From positions 1-64,000 of the forward strand of contig JANQDY010000043.1 in the NCBI GenBank assembly GCA_028278625.1: a stretch of DNA of 64,000 bases. The letters run 5' to 3'. Shown here in pieces: positions 10,301 through 18,228 of this stretch. The position numbers were made by a program, and so were the translations under genes. Position 1 is the first letter of the stretch, and each line of letters opens with the position of its first letter. The stretch comes from Thermodesulfobacteriota bacterium (GTDB lineage Bacteria; Desulfobacterota; DSM-4660; Desulfatiglandales; Desulfatiglandaceae). The notes under the pieces were generated by a model. That model made no database searches. It was not told the DNA's origin and saw nothing but the letters and a program-made list of their open reading frames with translations.

Positions 10301-10855
10301 CTCGAACTCCAGATCAAAAAAGAAGCGCAGTTCCCTCTGCCAATTCCAGGTAAGTCCCGCCGGACAAAGGATCATGACCGATTTGGCCCTGCCGCGGTTG
10401 ATCATTTCCCGAATGTAGAGCCCGGTCATGATGGTCTTGCCTGCCCCTGCGTCATCGGCAAGCAGGAAGCGAAGCGGATTTTTTGGCAAGAGGTGTTCAT
10501 ATACGGCGATTCGCTGGTGAGGCAACGGCACTATGCGGGAAAGCTCAAGCCCGAAAGCCTTATTGAAAAGATGTCCGTTTCGCAGACGGTAGGCATCAAT
10601 AACAAGCTTGACCGCTTCAGGATCGCCTTCAAGATCGAGACGAGGCAGAGGGGGGAGGACCGATTGATCCTGGCTCTTCTCATCGGTTTGTTTTGCAATC
10701 ATGGTGCGCAGGCGAGCCAGTCTGTCCTTTTGCGGCCGGGCCTTCCCATTCTCCCATCTGTTCACGGTGGCGAACGACACACCGAGTGATATCGCAAAAT
10801 CCTGCTGGGTCAAACCCAGACTGAGTCTGAATTGCTTTATTTCTTCTGAATTCAT
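7370..10855 (-). CDS. XRE-SNF2 helicase with DUF3883 C-terminus
   Basis: A 1161-residue protein, first gene of the operon. Residues 1-55 form an XRE-type helix-turn-helix (LTQQDFAISLGVSFATVNRW). A SNF2-family helicase follows: Walker A DDAGAGKT at about 134-141, DEAH at about 236-239, LLLTATPHMGK soon after, and the C-terminal motif QRMGRLHRFGQ near 640. The last 120 residues contain a DUF3883 domain (RGYDLESH... IEVKGRR), a PD-(D/E)XK-like fold in which E and K of IEVKG are the candidate active residues. Start: ATG 10855 begins the HTH domain; a 12-residue extension to 10891 is possible but its sequence is unlike a domain start. SNF2-DUF3883 proteins are common in defence islands; the fused HTH is unusual and suggests self-regulation or sequence-specific loading. 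Confidence 0.9.
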   Translation of the reverse strand: MNSEEIKQFRLSLGLTQQDFAISLGVSFATVNRWENGKARPQKDRLARLRTMIAKQTDEKSQDQSVLPPLPRLDLEGDPEAVKLVIDAYRLRNGHLFNKAFGLELSRIVPLPHQRIAVYEHLLPKNPLRFLLADDAGAGKTIMTGLYIREMINRGRAKSVMILCPAGLTWNWQRELRFFFDLEFEVLTGSAFNGGNPIEDNPQKRFILSIDTAAGPQLRSKIAGPEARAFDLTVFDEAHKLSWGDSARSDAKTRRYRFAEMMSRQTNHLLLLTATPHMGKPFPFFALWRLLDPEIFTTEDAWRSFPPDKRRMYFLRRLKEEMIDYEGMPIYMPRLCQTLAFKLTPDEQDFYEASSDYLRWSYRSNNNINRSAADMVLAVLQRRLASSTHAMIESLKRRKARLLENPAVAASRTGPHTLNEIVNYFDMSTSDEGTAEANREADEIVDEAALSLARPKEASRRAKEIERLERLIRLGEDIRSKHHEAKFQKLRELMESAEFQDEKLLVFTEHRDTLKYLRRRFEQLGYTGQVACIHGAMDVSERERERRFFMPPESRRAQGVASPDGPSARIMLATDAAGEGINLQFAWLMVNFDIPWNPARLEQRMGRLHRFGQQHSEVRIFNLVAEDTREGEVLQTLLQKLEEARRDLASDKVFDVVGQILQGASIRDLFRSALLEETSQKACRSIENRLATQKLRMEMEAQRKRATDYGDVARRLGQLKSEIEVEHFNKLLPAFIQNFVFKAAPRIGIRIDGDMSRVARFSVVGREGQWCRDISDRFHKGIPRYVSVRRDFRDQNVDTSKLVFLRPGDILFDAICGEVIRRYKGDVQRGAVLCDPSIHTSYYSAVYLCQIGEKSRFDGSVSSRGANLFERRLIGLKWDEDGAFEICPPNHLLALLPASKSLLVKAGSLLRDPEEQLSLADAHAQMLADVDYLNQRRAALKAESASRVEDLIRGFDYQAAKLAEERSAIMRRIRQGDEHLRQGLEEVKQEQARLEEDKAKTLLYEQRRADLVDVIVLERIAMALVVPDPTPEARDAYDKNIENVAVRIAKNYEMDHHGARVYDVSSPKLARGYDLESHRANGERIAIEVKGRRFRGPVHLTENEWPTAANIRDKYWLYVVVDCASNPRLYRVQDPAFKLAVQSRKSFTVNIGDVIRASEPD

Positions 10856-10906
10856 ATGGTGTAGAATGAAACAGAAGAAAACAAATGTCAACTTAAAAAC
10901 CTAGCG

Positions 10907-10916
10907 CTATATATAG
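10907..10916. promoter_or_regulatory. palindrome upstream of the helicase operon
   Basis: CTATATATAG is a perfect 10-bp palindrome about 50 bp upstream of the helicase start, followed by a second GCTATAT at 10919-10925. It is A+T-rich and sits where the operon promoter is expected. A role as operator for the helicase's own HTH domain is a guess. Confidence 0.3.
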
Positions 10917-10967
10917 TTTGCTATATTCATTGGTCTTTCATGGGCACAGGCAGAAAGGGCTGTACAG

Positions 10968-11399
10968 CTAGTCGATGGACTCTGTCTTGGGAAATGTCCA
11001 TGCAAGGTCCGATTGATCGGCCATTTTGACACCGACAACCAGATCCTTCTTTTCATTCACGTCACGAACCGTAACCCGGTAGTTGTATACTCCGGTTCCC
11101 AGGGCCTGTTCCCCCTGGTAGAGATCCGGACTGTAGATTTTCACCGCGCGCACAAAACCGAGGGCCAGTTTCTTGGCGCCCATCACCAGAATCCCCGCAT
11201 CGGCGATAATGGTCAAGGAAACATCCTTCCCCTTCTGGGAGATATGGGCCCTGACCACTTCTCCGGAATCCATGATGACATTGATACTCTCTTTTTTTTG
11301 TGCTTCAGTGATGCTGGGAATTGGATCGGCATGCACCGCAAAAACGAAGACGGCCACATAAAACAATGCCATAAGCAAAGCTGTCGCTTTTGTTTTCAT
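10968..11399 (-). CDS. exported protein of unknown function, 143 aa
   Basis: Not recognised as a known family. The first 24 residues form a clear Sec signal peptide (hydrophobic core ALLMALFYVAVFVFA, then AHA-like cleavage site VHA). The mature part is small and beta-rich in appearance with no cysteines. Its ATG overlaps the stop of the upstream esterase gene (ATGA), so the two are co-translated. A periplasmic location is likely; function is unknown. Confidence 0.75.
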   Translation of the reverse strand: MKTKATALLMALFYVAVFVFAVHADPIPSITEAQKKESINVIMDSGEVVRAHISQKGKDVSLTIIADAGILVMGAKKLALGFVRAVKIYSPDLYQGEQALGTGVYNYRVTVRDVNEKKDLVVGVKMADQSDLAWTFPKTESID

Positions 11400-12361
11400 G
11401 GCTGCCCCTCCAGGTTTTTTTTCAGCAAACGACCGATTTCAAGGACCGCTTCTCTGGCTCGATCCACACCATCCAAGAAATTCAAAAAAGGGTGAATCAT
11501 TTGATCGTAACACAAATATGTTGCCGGTACGCCCGCGTCGTTCAGTCGCTCTGCGTAGGCTTTTGCTTCATCCGTCAAAACGTCAAGTTCCGCGGCGACG
11601 ATTGTCGCGGAAGGAAGGCCGGAAAGATCTTCCGCCAGAAGCGGAGAAGCGTGCGGATCCATTCGGTCATTTTCATTCCTCAGATACTGATCCCTGTAAT
11701 ACCGCATCCCTTCAACGGTCAGGAGGTATTTGGTGGCATGCTCATTGTAGGAATGGGTATCGAAACTTGAAAGGTCCAGCACCGGGTATAAAAGCAACTG
11801 GTGACGTATACCGGGTCCTCCCTTTTCTCTGGAAACAAGACAGCAAACCGCGGCCAGATTTCCACCGGCGCTGTCTCCGCCCACGGCCAGGCGCGACGCA
11901 TTCCCGCCAAGATGATGAGCATTTTGGTGGGCCCAGCAGACCGCGGCATAGGCATCCTCCACTGCCGCGGGAAATCGGTTTTCAGGGGCCAATCGATAAT
12001 CCACCGACATCACGATACAATTCCCGCTATTGGAAAAGGCTCTGCAGAGGCTGTCATGGGTCTCAAGGCTTCCCAGAAGCCATCCGCCGCCGTGGAAATA
12101 GATCAGAAGGGGAAGCGTCCCCGGTCCGTCAGAAGCTGTTTCGGGGGTGTAAATACGGACAGAGATATCACCGGATGGCCCGGGAATGGTGCGATCCGTC
12201 ACATTTGCCACGCGGGGAGGCGCCCCCCCCAGAGAGACAAAGAAAGCGTTTCGACCGGTCCGTGCCTCTTCGGGGGTCAATTCATGAACCGGAGCCCTCC
12301 CCTCGGCCGCCAGACGGGCCAGTATTTCCTGTGTTTGAGAATCAGGCGTTCGGTCTTTCAT
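11396..12361 (-). CDS. alpha/beta hydrolase, HSL-type esterase
   Basis: About 321 residues. The oxyanion-hole motif HGGGWLLGS and the nucleophile elbow GDSAGG mark the hormone-sensitive-lipase class of carboxylesterases (alpha/beta hydrolase fold-3). Late in the protein a D (AELDVLTDEA) and an H (MIHPFLN) complete a Ser-Asp-His triad. No signal peptide, so cytosolic. I chose ATG 12361, preceded by GGGGA at 5 bases; a TTG at 12400 and an ATG at 12373 are alternatives. The natural substrate, presumably a short acyl ester, cannot be told. Confidence 0.88.
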   Translation of the reverse strand: MKDRTPDSQTQEILARLAAEGRAPVHELTPEEARTGRNAFFVSLGGAPPRVANVTDRTIPGPSGDISVRIYTPETASDGPGTLPLLIYFHGGGWLLGSLETHDSLCRAFSNSGNCIVMSVDYRLAPENRFPAAVEDAYAAVCWAHQNAHHLGGNASRLAVGGDSAGGNLAAVCCLVSREKGGPGIRHQLLLYPVLDLSSFDTHSYNEHATKYLLTVEGMRYYRDQYLRNENDRMDPHASPLLAEDLSGLPSATIVAAELDVLTDEAKAYAERLNDAGVPATYLCYDQMIHPFLNFLDGVDRAREAVLEIGRLLKKNLEGQP

Positions 12362-12417
12362 GGATTTCCCCATTCTTGGTATTGAATTTCCGCGATACAA
12401 TACATTTCGTGGGTCTG

Positions 12418-13581
12418 TTATTTTCGTAGACGCGGTGGAAGAATGAAAACCTTCCGCAATCCCTCCCTCAATGAGATGGCGGCCTCAGGACAGGAACGGG
12501 CACAAATACCGCAGCCGAGACAAGCCTCCTCGCTTCTTTCGGCCTGCTGATCCGTGTTGATGGTGATGGCGTCGGTGGGGCAAAGGTCTCTGCATGTTTC
12601 GCAGCCAGTACACAGGTCTTCGTCAATAACGGATATGTAGTAGGTGGAGTTTATGAGGGGAAAGGCCCCTTCACGCCAAAGGTTGAAAGTGTCACAGCAA
12701 TCCTTGCAGCAATTACAGATGCTCGTCTCCGGGCGCGATTCCTTTGAACCCGGGTGGAACGCTTTATGAACGAGGCCGGCAGCCTCGGCTTCCCGCATAA
12801 TTTTGAGGGCCTCTTCTTTCGACACTTTCTTTGAAAAACCCTGTGCCACGGTATGGCGGGCCGATTTACCGAAGGTAAAGCAATTCAGGGTGGGCGATTC
12901 GGTATCGCACGCTTCCCCCAATACCTGCCTGCGCTGGCGACAGAAGCAATGCCCCACGGCGATATCATCGAATTTGTCAATGATATCCTCCACGCTCTGA
13001 GAGGGGAGAACAAATTCCTCGGGTATTTCCACTTTCTTGTCTATGGAAAGAACCTGAATGGCCTTTCCACTCTCCGAAACCTTTGGCGGTACTGTTCGAT
13101 CCAGGGCCGGCGCGCTCTTCATTAAAGGAATCATATTGACATAGTTGCGCTGCAATTGATCCCGGACCCCTTCCATGAGTTTCTTGAACAGTAACGCAAG
13201 CTCTTTTTCCGTTGCGTCACCGGTCAATTTCCCCATGAATTTGTATTCCATAACCCCCACGTTCATCAGCGGCAGAAGACGATAAACCATGACACCTGAA
13301 CTGCTCGGTTGATTGAAAATCAGACCTTTTCGCGCCAGGCTGTCCGTAATGCGGGTGATCTTTTCACCTGGAAAACCGCTCGATGCTTTCAATTCCTCCA
13401 GGGTCTGAGAGGCGTTGGACTTAAAGGCACGGATCATGTCGAGTTCATCTTCCTCCTCTCCCACCACATGCCTGATGATTGAAATACTTGTGTCGTTAAC
13501 CGGAAATGGAAACATCCCCTGTTTGCAGACAACACCCGCCGCTTGCTCCAGTTTCTGATCCAATGACGCGTTTGCCGTCAT
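12418..13581 (-). CDS. 4Fe-4S protein with N-terminal winged-helix-like region
   Basis: A 387-residue cytosolic iron-sulfur protein. Residues about 35-100 resemble a helix-turn-helix (TLEELKASSGFPGEKITRIT, then a basic segment). A central region holds CFCRQRRQVLGEAC and a second cysteine group CNCCKDCC. The C-terminus has two ferredoxin-type motifs, CTGCETCRDLCPTDA and CLGCGICARSCPEAA, which together would hold two [4Fe-4S] clusters. This layout is found in Desulfobacterota and methanogen-like anaerobes as an uncharacterised ferredoxin family. Electron transfer or redox sensing is plausible; the partner is unknown. Confidence 0.8.
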   Translation of the reverse strand: MTANASLDQKLEQAAGVVCKQGMFPFPVNDTSISIIRHVVGEEEDELDMIRAFKSNASQTLEELKASSGFPGEKITRITDSLARKGLIFNQPSSSGVMVYRLLPLMNVGVMEYKFMGKLTGDATEKELALLFKKLMEGVRDQLQRNYVNMIPLMKSAPALDRTVPPKVSESGKAIQVLSIDKKVEIPEEFVLPSQSVEDIIDKFDDIAVGHCFCRQRRQVLGEACDTESPTLNCFTFGKSARHTVAQGFSKKVSKEEALKIMREAEAAGLVHKAFHPGSKESRPETSICNCCKDCCDTFNLWREGAFPLINSTYYISVIDEDLCTGCETCRDLCPTDAITINTDQQAERSEEACLGCGICARSCPEAAISLREGLRKVFILPPRLRK

Positions 13582-13594
13582 CTCTCATACCTCC

Positions 13595-15172
13595 TCAGTC
13601 TTTCGCTTTAAGGATTGCAATAGCACTATCCACATAATTTGAAGAAAGATGCTTTCCACGGGAAGACTTTAACACTTCCGGCATGCATCTGAAAAATGCT
13701 TCCACAACTTCCGGATCGAAATGACTTCCCCGATCCGCTTTCAGAATGCCGAGGACCTTTTGAAAGGGCATTGGTTCATGTCCCATGGTTTCATTTTCCA
13801 CATACTTGGGGTAATCCCTGCGGGATGTCAGCGCATCAAACACATCCGCCACGGCCAGTATTTTGGATGCCAACGGCAGTCTATCACCTTTGAGGCCGAA
13901 TGGATACCCCTTGCCGTCCACCTTTTCGTGATGATAGCTGGCAATCACGGGAACACCCTTCAGTTTTTTGGAAAAATGGAACTTTTCCAGAATTGCCAGG
14001 GTCTTGGTGGTATGCTCATTCATGGCCAATCTCTCTTCAGGGGTGAAAGGACCGTTCTTGAGCAAGATATTGTCCGTTATGCCGATTTTTCCAATATCAT
14101 GCAACAGACCGGCATAATGGATCTCTTTGAGTGCATCTTCATCAAGATTCATCTCGCTGGCAATGGCCAGCGCATATTCCGTTACCCGCTGCGAGTGCCC
14201 CGCCGTCAATGGGTGTTTGGCGTCAACGGTTGCCGCAAGGGTCTTGATGGCCCCTTCAAAAGAAGCTTCCAGTTCCTCAATGAGGAACGAATTCTCAAGG
14301 GCAATGGCAATGAAACCGGACAATGCCTTCAATATCTGCACATCGTTCTTGCCAAACCGCGAGGCGCCGATCTTATTCATTACCTGAATCACCGCGATCC
14401 GATCTCCCTGGCGGTTTGCAATGGGCATACAGAGGACGGACCGTGTGCGGAAATTGGAATCGCGATCAAAGCTTCTGTCAAAATAGGACAGATCCCAGGC
14501 ATCCGCCACACTGATGGTTTTTCCGGACTCAGCCACTCGGCCGCTGATTCCCTGGCCGATGGAAAGGCGAATCTCCTTAAAATGCTCCGCAACCTTGGTC
14601 CAGATTTCTTTTTTATCCCAATCGATCATGTAAAGACTGGTTCGTTCCGCCTCCATGGCCTCGGTCACTTTTTTGATAATCAGGGGAAAAAGGGCTTCAA
14701 AATCCCTCTCCTCATTGAATTCCCTGGCCATATCCAGTATCTTGGTCAGCCGATCATTCAGTGATCGCGCTCTACTTAACAATCGGGCGTTCTTCTCCAA
14801 CAACAGTCGCTCATCCAAGGCGCGATCCAGTTTGATTTTCAACTCCTCCATCTTGATGGGCTTCTTGATATAATCCGTGGCGCCGGCTTCAACCACCTGA
14901 TCATAAAGGTATTCTTCTGAAAACCCGGTCACCACGATAAACGGCAGTTCCGGGGCGAATTTGCGCGCCTTGGCAATGACTTCCAGGCCGTCCATTTCGG
15001 GCATTTTGATATCGCAAATGGCGGCCTGGAAATTCCCTTCTCTGATCAATTCAAGTGCCTTGAACCCGTTATCGGTTGCTTCGCACTGGTAACCGAGCGC
15101 TGCCAGGACATCTTTGAGAAGTTTGATGGTTGCGATGTCATCGTCCACCACGAGTATTGTCTTTTTGTCCAT
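13595..15172 (-). CDS. response regulator with GAF and HD-GYP domains
   Basis: About 525 residues. Residues 1-120 are a CheY-like receiver (VVDDD acidic pocket, phospho-acceptor D in ICDIKMPEMDG, conserved K in DYIKKP). A GAF domain follows (about 150-300; GQGISGRVAESGKTI). The C-terminal 200 residues are an HD-GYP domain, with HDIGK and DGKGYPFGL, and the run VADVFDALTSRRDYP. HD-GYP proteins hydrolyse cyclic di-GMP, so this is a phosphorylation-controlled c-di-GMP phosphodiesterase. ATG 15172 has AAGGG in front; a GTG two codons earlier is possible. No cognate histidine kinase adjoins it. Confidence 0.92.
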   Translation of the reverse strand: MDKKTILVVDDDIATIKLLKDVLAALGYQCEATDNGFKALELIREGNFQAAICDIKMPEMDGLEVIAKARKFAPELPFIVVTGFSEEYLYDQVVEAGATDYIKKPIKMEELKIKLDRALDERLLLEKNARLLSRARSLNDRLTKILDMAREFNEERDFEALFPLIIKKVTEAMEAERTSLYMIDWDKKEIWTKVAEHFKEIRLSIGQGISGRVAESGKTISVADAWDLSYFDRSFDRDSNFRTRSVLCMPIANRQGDRIAVIQVMNKIGASRFGKNDVQILKALSGFIAIALENSFLIEELEASFEGAIKTLAATVDAKHPLTAGHSQRVTEYALAIASEMNLDEDALKEIHYAGLLHDIGKIGITDNILLKNGPFTPEERLAMNEHTTKTLAILEKFHFSKKLKGVPVIASYHHEKVDGKGYPFGLKGDRLPLASKILAVADVFDALTSRRDYPKYVENETMGHEPMPFQKVLGILKADRGSHFDPEVVEAFFRCMPEVLKSSRGKHLSSNYVDSAIAILKAKD

Positions 15173-15201
15173 TTGCACACCCTTTTTTAAGGAAAAGCGA
15201 A

Positions 15202-16542
15202 TTAAATCTCTTTCAGCAACAAATTCGCTGACGCTTTTTGTGCAGCGCCATCCAGGTCATCCAATCCATCCCTGATTTTTTTATAATCGGGATCAGTGTA
15301 GACCGGGGTATCATCCACACCCTGGTGTTCCACCTTGTCGATCACGTACTTTAATGTCAGGAGATCCACATGTTGAGCCGGTTGATAGGCGCGGGCCGTC
15401 TCTTTATCAGGGCAGATCTCTGATACAATACCGGCTGCCTTTGTCTTCATCAGAATCCGCTCTAAAACAGTCTCAGGAAAATGGAGGGCCTTTGACATCT
15501 GCTCTAGAGTAACAGGGGGCGCCCCCTCGCAAAAACGCTTCACGAGGAAATGAACCACCCAGAGCGTCATAATCTTTTTTTGTCGGTCGCTGATGCTTGC
15601 GACATCCGACGCCAATTCATAATCTCTCTCATTTTTAAGGGAAAAGAGAAACTCCGCGCCAAACAGTACAATCAACCAACTGATCTGCAACCATATGAGA
15701 AAAAGGGGAAGCGCGGCGAAACTGCCGTAAATGGCATTGTACCGTGTCACACCGATCTGGAATGAAACGTATGCCCATTGGAACAGTTGAAACAGCGTGC
15801 CGGCCGTAATGGCGGCGGACAATCCATATTTCCAGCTGATTCTCCCATTGGGCAAGAACATATAGAGGAACGTGAAAAGGACCCAGATGGCGCAGTAGGG
15901 AAGGAGTTTCAACAGAAAAAAAATAACGGGGCTCACGGTTCCCAAAATCGTGATGGATTCAACGGCGGATGTCACTTGGCTCTTGATGACAACGGTGAGC
16001 GTACTTGACAAAATGAGCAGGAATGTACAGATCACCATTGTGGCCATATAATCGATGACTTTTCGCCCAAAGCTCCTCGATTCCGGAAAACCCATGATCT
16101 GATTAAATGCGCTTTCAACATTTCCCAAAACACGGATGACCGTCCAAAACAGAATCAGAACACCGATCCCGGCAATCAGCCCCCCTTTGGTGGACTCGAG
16201 CATTGAATTGGCAAATACGGTCACCTTTTGAACAACCTCTTCATGGCCATAAAAACTGTCATGAAGTTGATGTTCCAATGCTTTTTCAAACCCGAATCCT
16301 TTGGCAATGCCAAAGGCCATGGCCAGAACGGGAACAATGGACAGGAGTGAATAAAATGTCAATGCGGACGCTCTGAACATGCACTGGTCTTCATTGAAAG
16401 ACCTGACAGCCAGCGATATGACCCGCAACCCGCGAATGTGGAGGACCTTCCAACCCGGGAGAGTATCAACCGGTTTTTTCCAGATACCTTCGCCAAAAAA
16501 TCGGATGCCTTGAGCGATCGGGTTGTTAGGTCTATCTCTCAT
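15202..16542 (-). CDS. YihY/BrkB family membrane protein
   Basis: A 446-residue inner-membrane protein. After about 60 residues there is the YihY signature (FRASALTFYSLLSIVPVLAM) followed by several long hydrophobic segments up to about residue 300. The C-terminal 140 residues are soluble and look winged-helix-like (VTLEQMSKALHFPETVLERI). The family was once called ribonuclease BN in error; its actual role, possibly in transport or envelope function, is unsettled. It lies 30 bp upstream of the HD-GYP gene on the same strand and may share its transcript. Confidence 0.88.
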   Translation of the reverse strand: MRDRPNNPIAQGIRFFGEGIWKKPVDTLPGWKVLHIRGLRVISLAVRSFNEDQCMFRASALTFYSLLSIVPVLAMAFGIAKGFGFEKALEHQLHDSFYGHEEVVQKVTVFANSMLESTKGGLIAGIGVLILFWTVIRVLGNVESAFNQIMGFPESRSFGRKVIDYMATMVICTFLLILSSTLTVVIKSQVTSAVESITILGTVSPVIFFLLKLLPYCAIWVLFTFLYMFLPNGRISWKYGLSAAITAGTLFQLFQWAYVSFQIGVTRYNAIYGSFAALPLFLIWLQISWLIVLFGAEFLFSLKNERDYELASDVASISDRQKKIMTLWVVHFLVKRFCEGAPPVTLEQMSKALHFPETVLERILMKTKAAGIVSEICPDKETARAYQPAQHVDLLTLKYVIDKVEHQGVDDTPVYTDPDYKKIRDGLDDLDGAAQKASANLLLKEI

Positions 16543-16614
16543 AAGAAATGCGTGAACCCGTTTATAAAGAGCCTCTCTCCCTGTGGCAATCTCCGCAAGT
16601 TCGAAAGATGCCTC

Positions 16615-17268
16615 CTAAAACCGTTCTCCGAAAATCTTCGTACCGATTCTCACCATATTGGCACCTTCCTCAATGGCCACGTGATAGGAGTCTGACATCC
16701 CCATGGATAGAATGGACATCTCCGCATTTTCCATATTCAATGCGCCGATCTCTTCAAAGAGCGCTTTGGTCTTTTTGAAATAGGGCCTGGTTTCTTCAGG
16801 GTCATGGGTAAAAGGCCCCATGGTCATCAATCCCATCACTTTCACATGTGACAAGTGGGATATTTCCTCGATCAACCGGGGGGCGCCTTCCGGCATGATG
16901 CCGGCCTTTTGCTCCTCTTCACCGCTATTGATTTCCAGTAGAACAGGCATTGTTTTGTTGAGGTTTTTGCAGGCTTTATCAATGGCCTTGGCCAGCTTCA
17001 AGGAATCCACGGTTTCAATCATATCAAAGATCGCCGCGGCTTTTTTGGCTTTATTGGACTGGAGATGCCCGATCATGTGCCATTTTACCGGCTGAGAAAT
17101 CATTTTGAAAAGGCGTTCCGCCTCTTGAACATAATTGTGCCCGATGATTTTAAGCCCTGCCTCAATGGCTTCAAGGACTTCCTCGGGAGTGCGGGTCTTT
17201 GCGGCCCCCACCAGCTGAACCCCTTCAGGTAACTCGGACTGAATGCGTCTCAGATTATCTTGGATCAT
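16615..17268 (-). CDS. yggS: YggS/PROSC-type PLP-binding protein
   Basis: A 217-residue protein with the full-length layout of the YggS (PLPHP) family. The PLP-lysine lies in LVGAAKTRTPEEVLEAIEAG near residue 24, and the conserved GHNYVQEA and HMIGHLQSNK motifs follow; the phosphate-binding SMGMSDSYHVAIEEG is near the C-terminus. The family controls vitamin B6 and amino-acid homeostasis and has no established enzyme reaction. It starts at ATG 17268 and is followed, after 72 bp, by the YihY gene. Confidence 0.93.
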   Translation of the reverse strand: MIQDNLRRIQSELPEGVQLVGAAKTRTPEEVLEAIEAGLKIIGHNYVQEAERLFKMISQPVKWHMIGHLQSNKAKKAAAIFDMIETVDSLKLAKAIDKACKNLNKTMPVLLEINSGEEEQKAGIMPEGAPRLIEEISHLSHVKVMGLMTMGPFTHDPEETRPYFKKTKALFEEIGALNMENAEMSILSMGMSDSYHVAIEEGANMVRIGTKIFGERF

Positions 17269-17391
17269 TCTTCTCCTCCTCTTTCAATTAGAAATTGATA
17301 CCCCAATTCCCATTGGGTGTAAAGAGGCATTTCATTGCTTTTTCTACTTTGACTGTGATACTTAAGGACAAAAAGAAAAGGAGGGTTGACT

Positions 17392-17826
17392 GTGACAAAA
17401 CAAGATGGCGGGCATTTTGCCGAAAAGCATTCCTCAAGGAGCGAAGCCGACCCCAAGATTAAAAGCGCTTTGAAAGAGCGCGCATCCCACGGAGGGGTAC
17501 CCTGTGCAATCGCCTTTGAAGTTGCGTCGGAGCTTAGTGTGGCACCGGGCCTTGTGGGTAAGACCGCGGACCTACTCGAATTTAAACTTCGAAAGTGTCA
17601 ATTGGGCCTTTTCGGATATGAACCGAACAAACGGATCGTAAAACCGGCTGAAACGGTTTCCCAGGAACTGGAAGCCTCAATCGGAAATGAACTCATGAAC
17701 GGACGCCTCCCCTGTGAGAAGGCATGGAAGATTGCCCATAAACTGGGGCTAGGGAAAATGGCCGTATCCTCGGCCTGTGAAACGCTGGGAATTAAGATCA
17801 ACGCCTGCCAATTGGGCGCTTTCTAA
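17392..17826 (+). CDS. unknown protein with two internal repeats
   Basis: Unrecognised protein of about 144 residues. It contains two copies of a roughly 50-residue unit, at about 25-75 and 90-144. Both share the pattern PC..A..(V/I)A..L.......V......L..K...CQLG.F. The conserved PC and CQLG cysteines could bind metal, and the helical pattern could be a small helix-turn-helix; both ideas are inference. GTG 17392 is preferred because GGAGGG precedes it by 6 bases; a TTG two codons upstream overlaps that site. It is transcribed away from yggS. Confidence 0.75.
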   Translation: MTKQDGGHFAEKHSSRSEADPKIKSALKERASHGGVPCAIAFEVASELSVAPGLVGKTADLLEFKLRKCQLGLFGYEPNKRIVKPAETVSQELEASIGNELMNGRLPCEKAWKIAHKLGLGKMAVSSACETLGIKINACQLGAF

Positions 17827-17839
17827 AGGTTTCAAAAAA

Positions 17840-17892
17840 AATCATCCTCTTCATGACACATGCTTTTTTGCCGCGTCAATCAGAGGATGATT
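17840..17892. terminator. bidirectional terminator-like inverted repeat
   Basis: AATCATCCTCT at 17840-17850 pairs with AGAGGATGATT at 17882-17892, with an A-run on the left and GATTTTT on the right. It lies between two converging genes, so it can serve both strands. The 31-nt loop is long for a classical terminator. Confidence 0.55.
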
Positions 17893-17910
17893 GATTTTTC
17901 CGGTTCTTCG

Positions 17911-18228
17911 CTAACAGCTGCAAGAGGTGCCGCATGCCGCGGGCTGGACCGGCATATTTGACATAATATTGAAACCTGAACCCATGGCCGTTGTCACGTA
18001 ATCGACGGTGATGGGCTTGACTTTATCATACAGGGTTTCCTCTATAACGAATTTTAGACCTCGGTCATCAAATTCCTGATCGTTATCTCTTGACTCATCC
18101 AGAGCCATTCCCAAAGAGGGACCGCTTCACCCTCCCTGGGACATCATGATTCTGATTGCAGGGATCTCATCCCTGTCCTTCAGAAAGTCCTTTATCATCT
18201 CGCTTGCTTTTTCGGTTATTTCCAGCAT
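17911..18228 (-). CDS. HesB/IscA-like selenoprotein (in-frame TGA)
   Basis: The minus strand from ATG 18228 (AAAGGAGGAGAT in front) codes for 105 residues if the TGA at 18127-18129 is read as selenocysteine at position 34. The context is MMSQGG-U-SGPSLGMALDE, which is the place of the conserved cysteine of A-type/HesB-like proteins (GGCSGP). After the TGA the same frame continues with full family similarity and ends in ACGTSCSC. A sequencing error or a dead gene would not preserve the frame this way. HesB-like selenoproteins are known from Desulfobacterota. Such proteins bind iron or Fe-S clusters. Gene finders usually split this one and report only the 67 residues after the TGA. Confidence 0.85.
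18103..18126 (-). other. possible bacterial SECIS hairpin
   Basis: Directly after the TGA, the minus-strand RNA can fold with AGC/GCT at the base and TCCC/GGGA above an internal loop, closing on a TCTTT loop. Bacterial SECIS elements lie in this position. The stem is short and the apical loop lacks the usual G residues, so the structure is only suggestive. Confidence 0.35.

Noticed and set aside
1..10891. Assignment of the left operon as DISARM
   Set aside because: DISARM needs drmA, drmB and drmC; none is visible, and the methylase and ATPase belong to DUF1156 and DUF499.
11398..12429. 343-codon plus-strand frame
   Set aside because: Antisense to the esterase gene with its HGGG and GDSAGG motifs; rich in Arg and Pro as expected of a shadow.
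13721..14764. 347-codon plus-strand frame
   Set aside because: Antisense to the HD-GYP response regulator.
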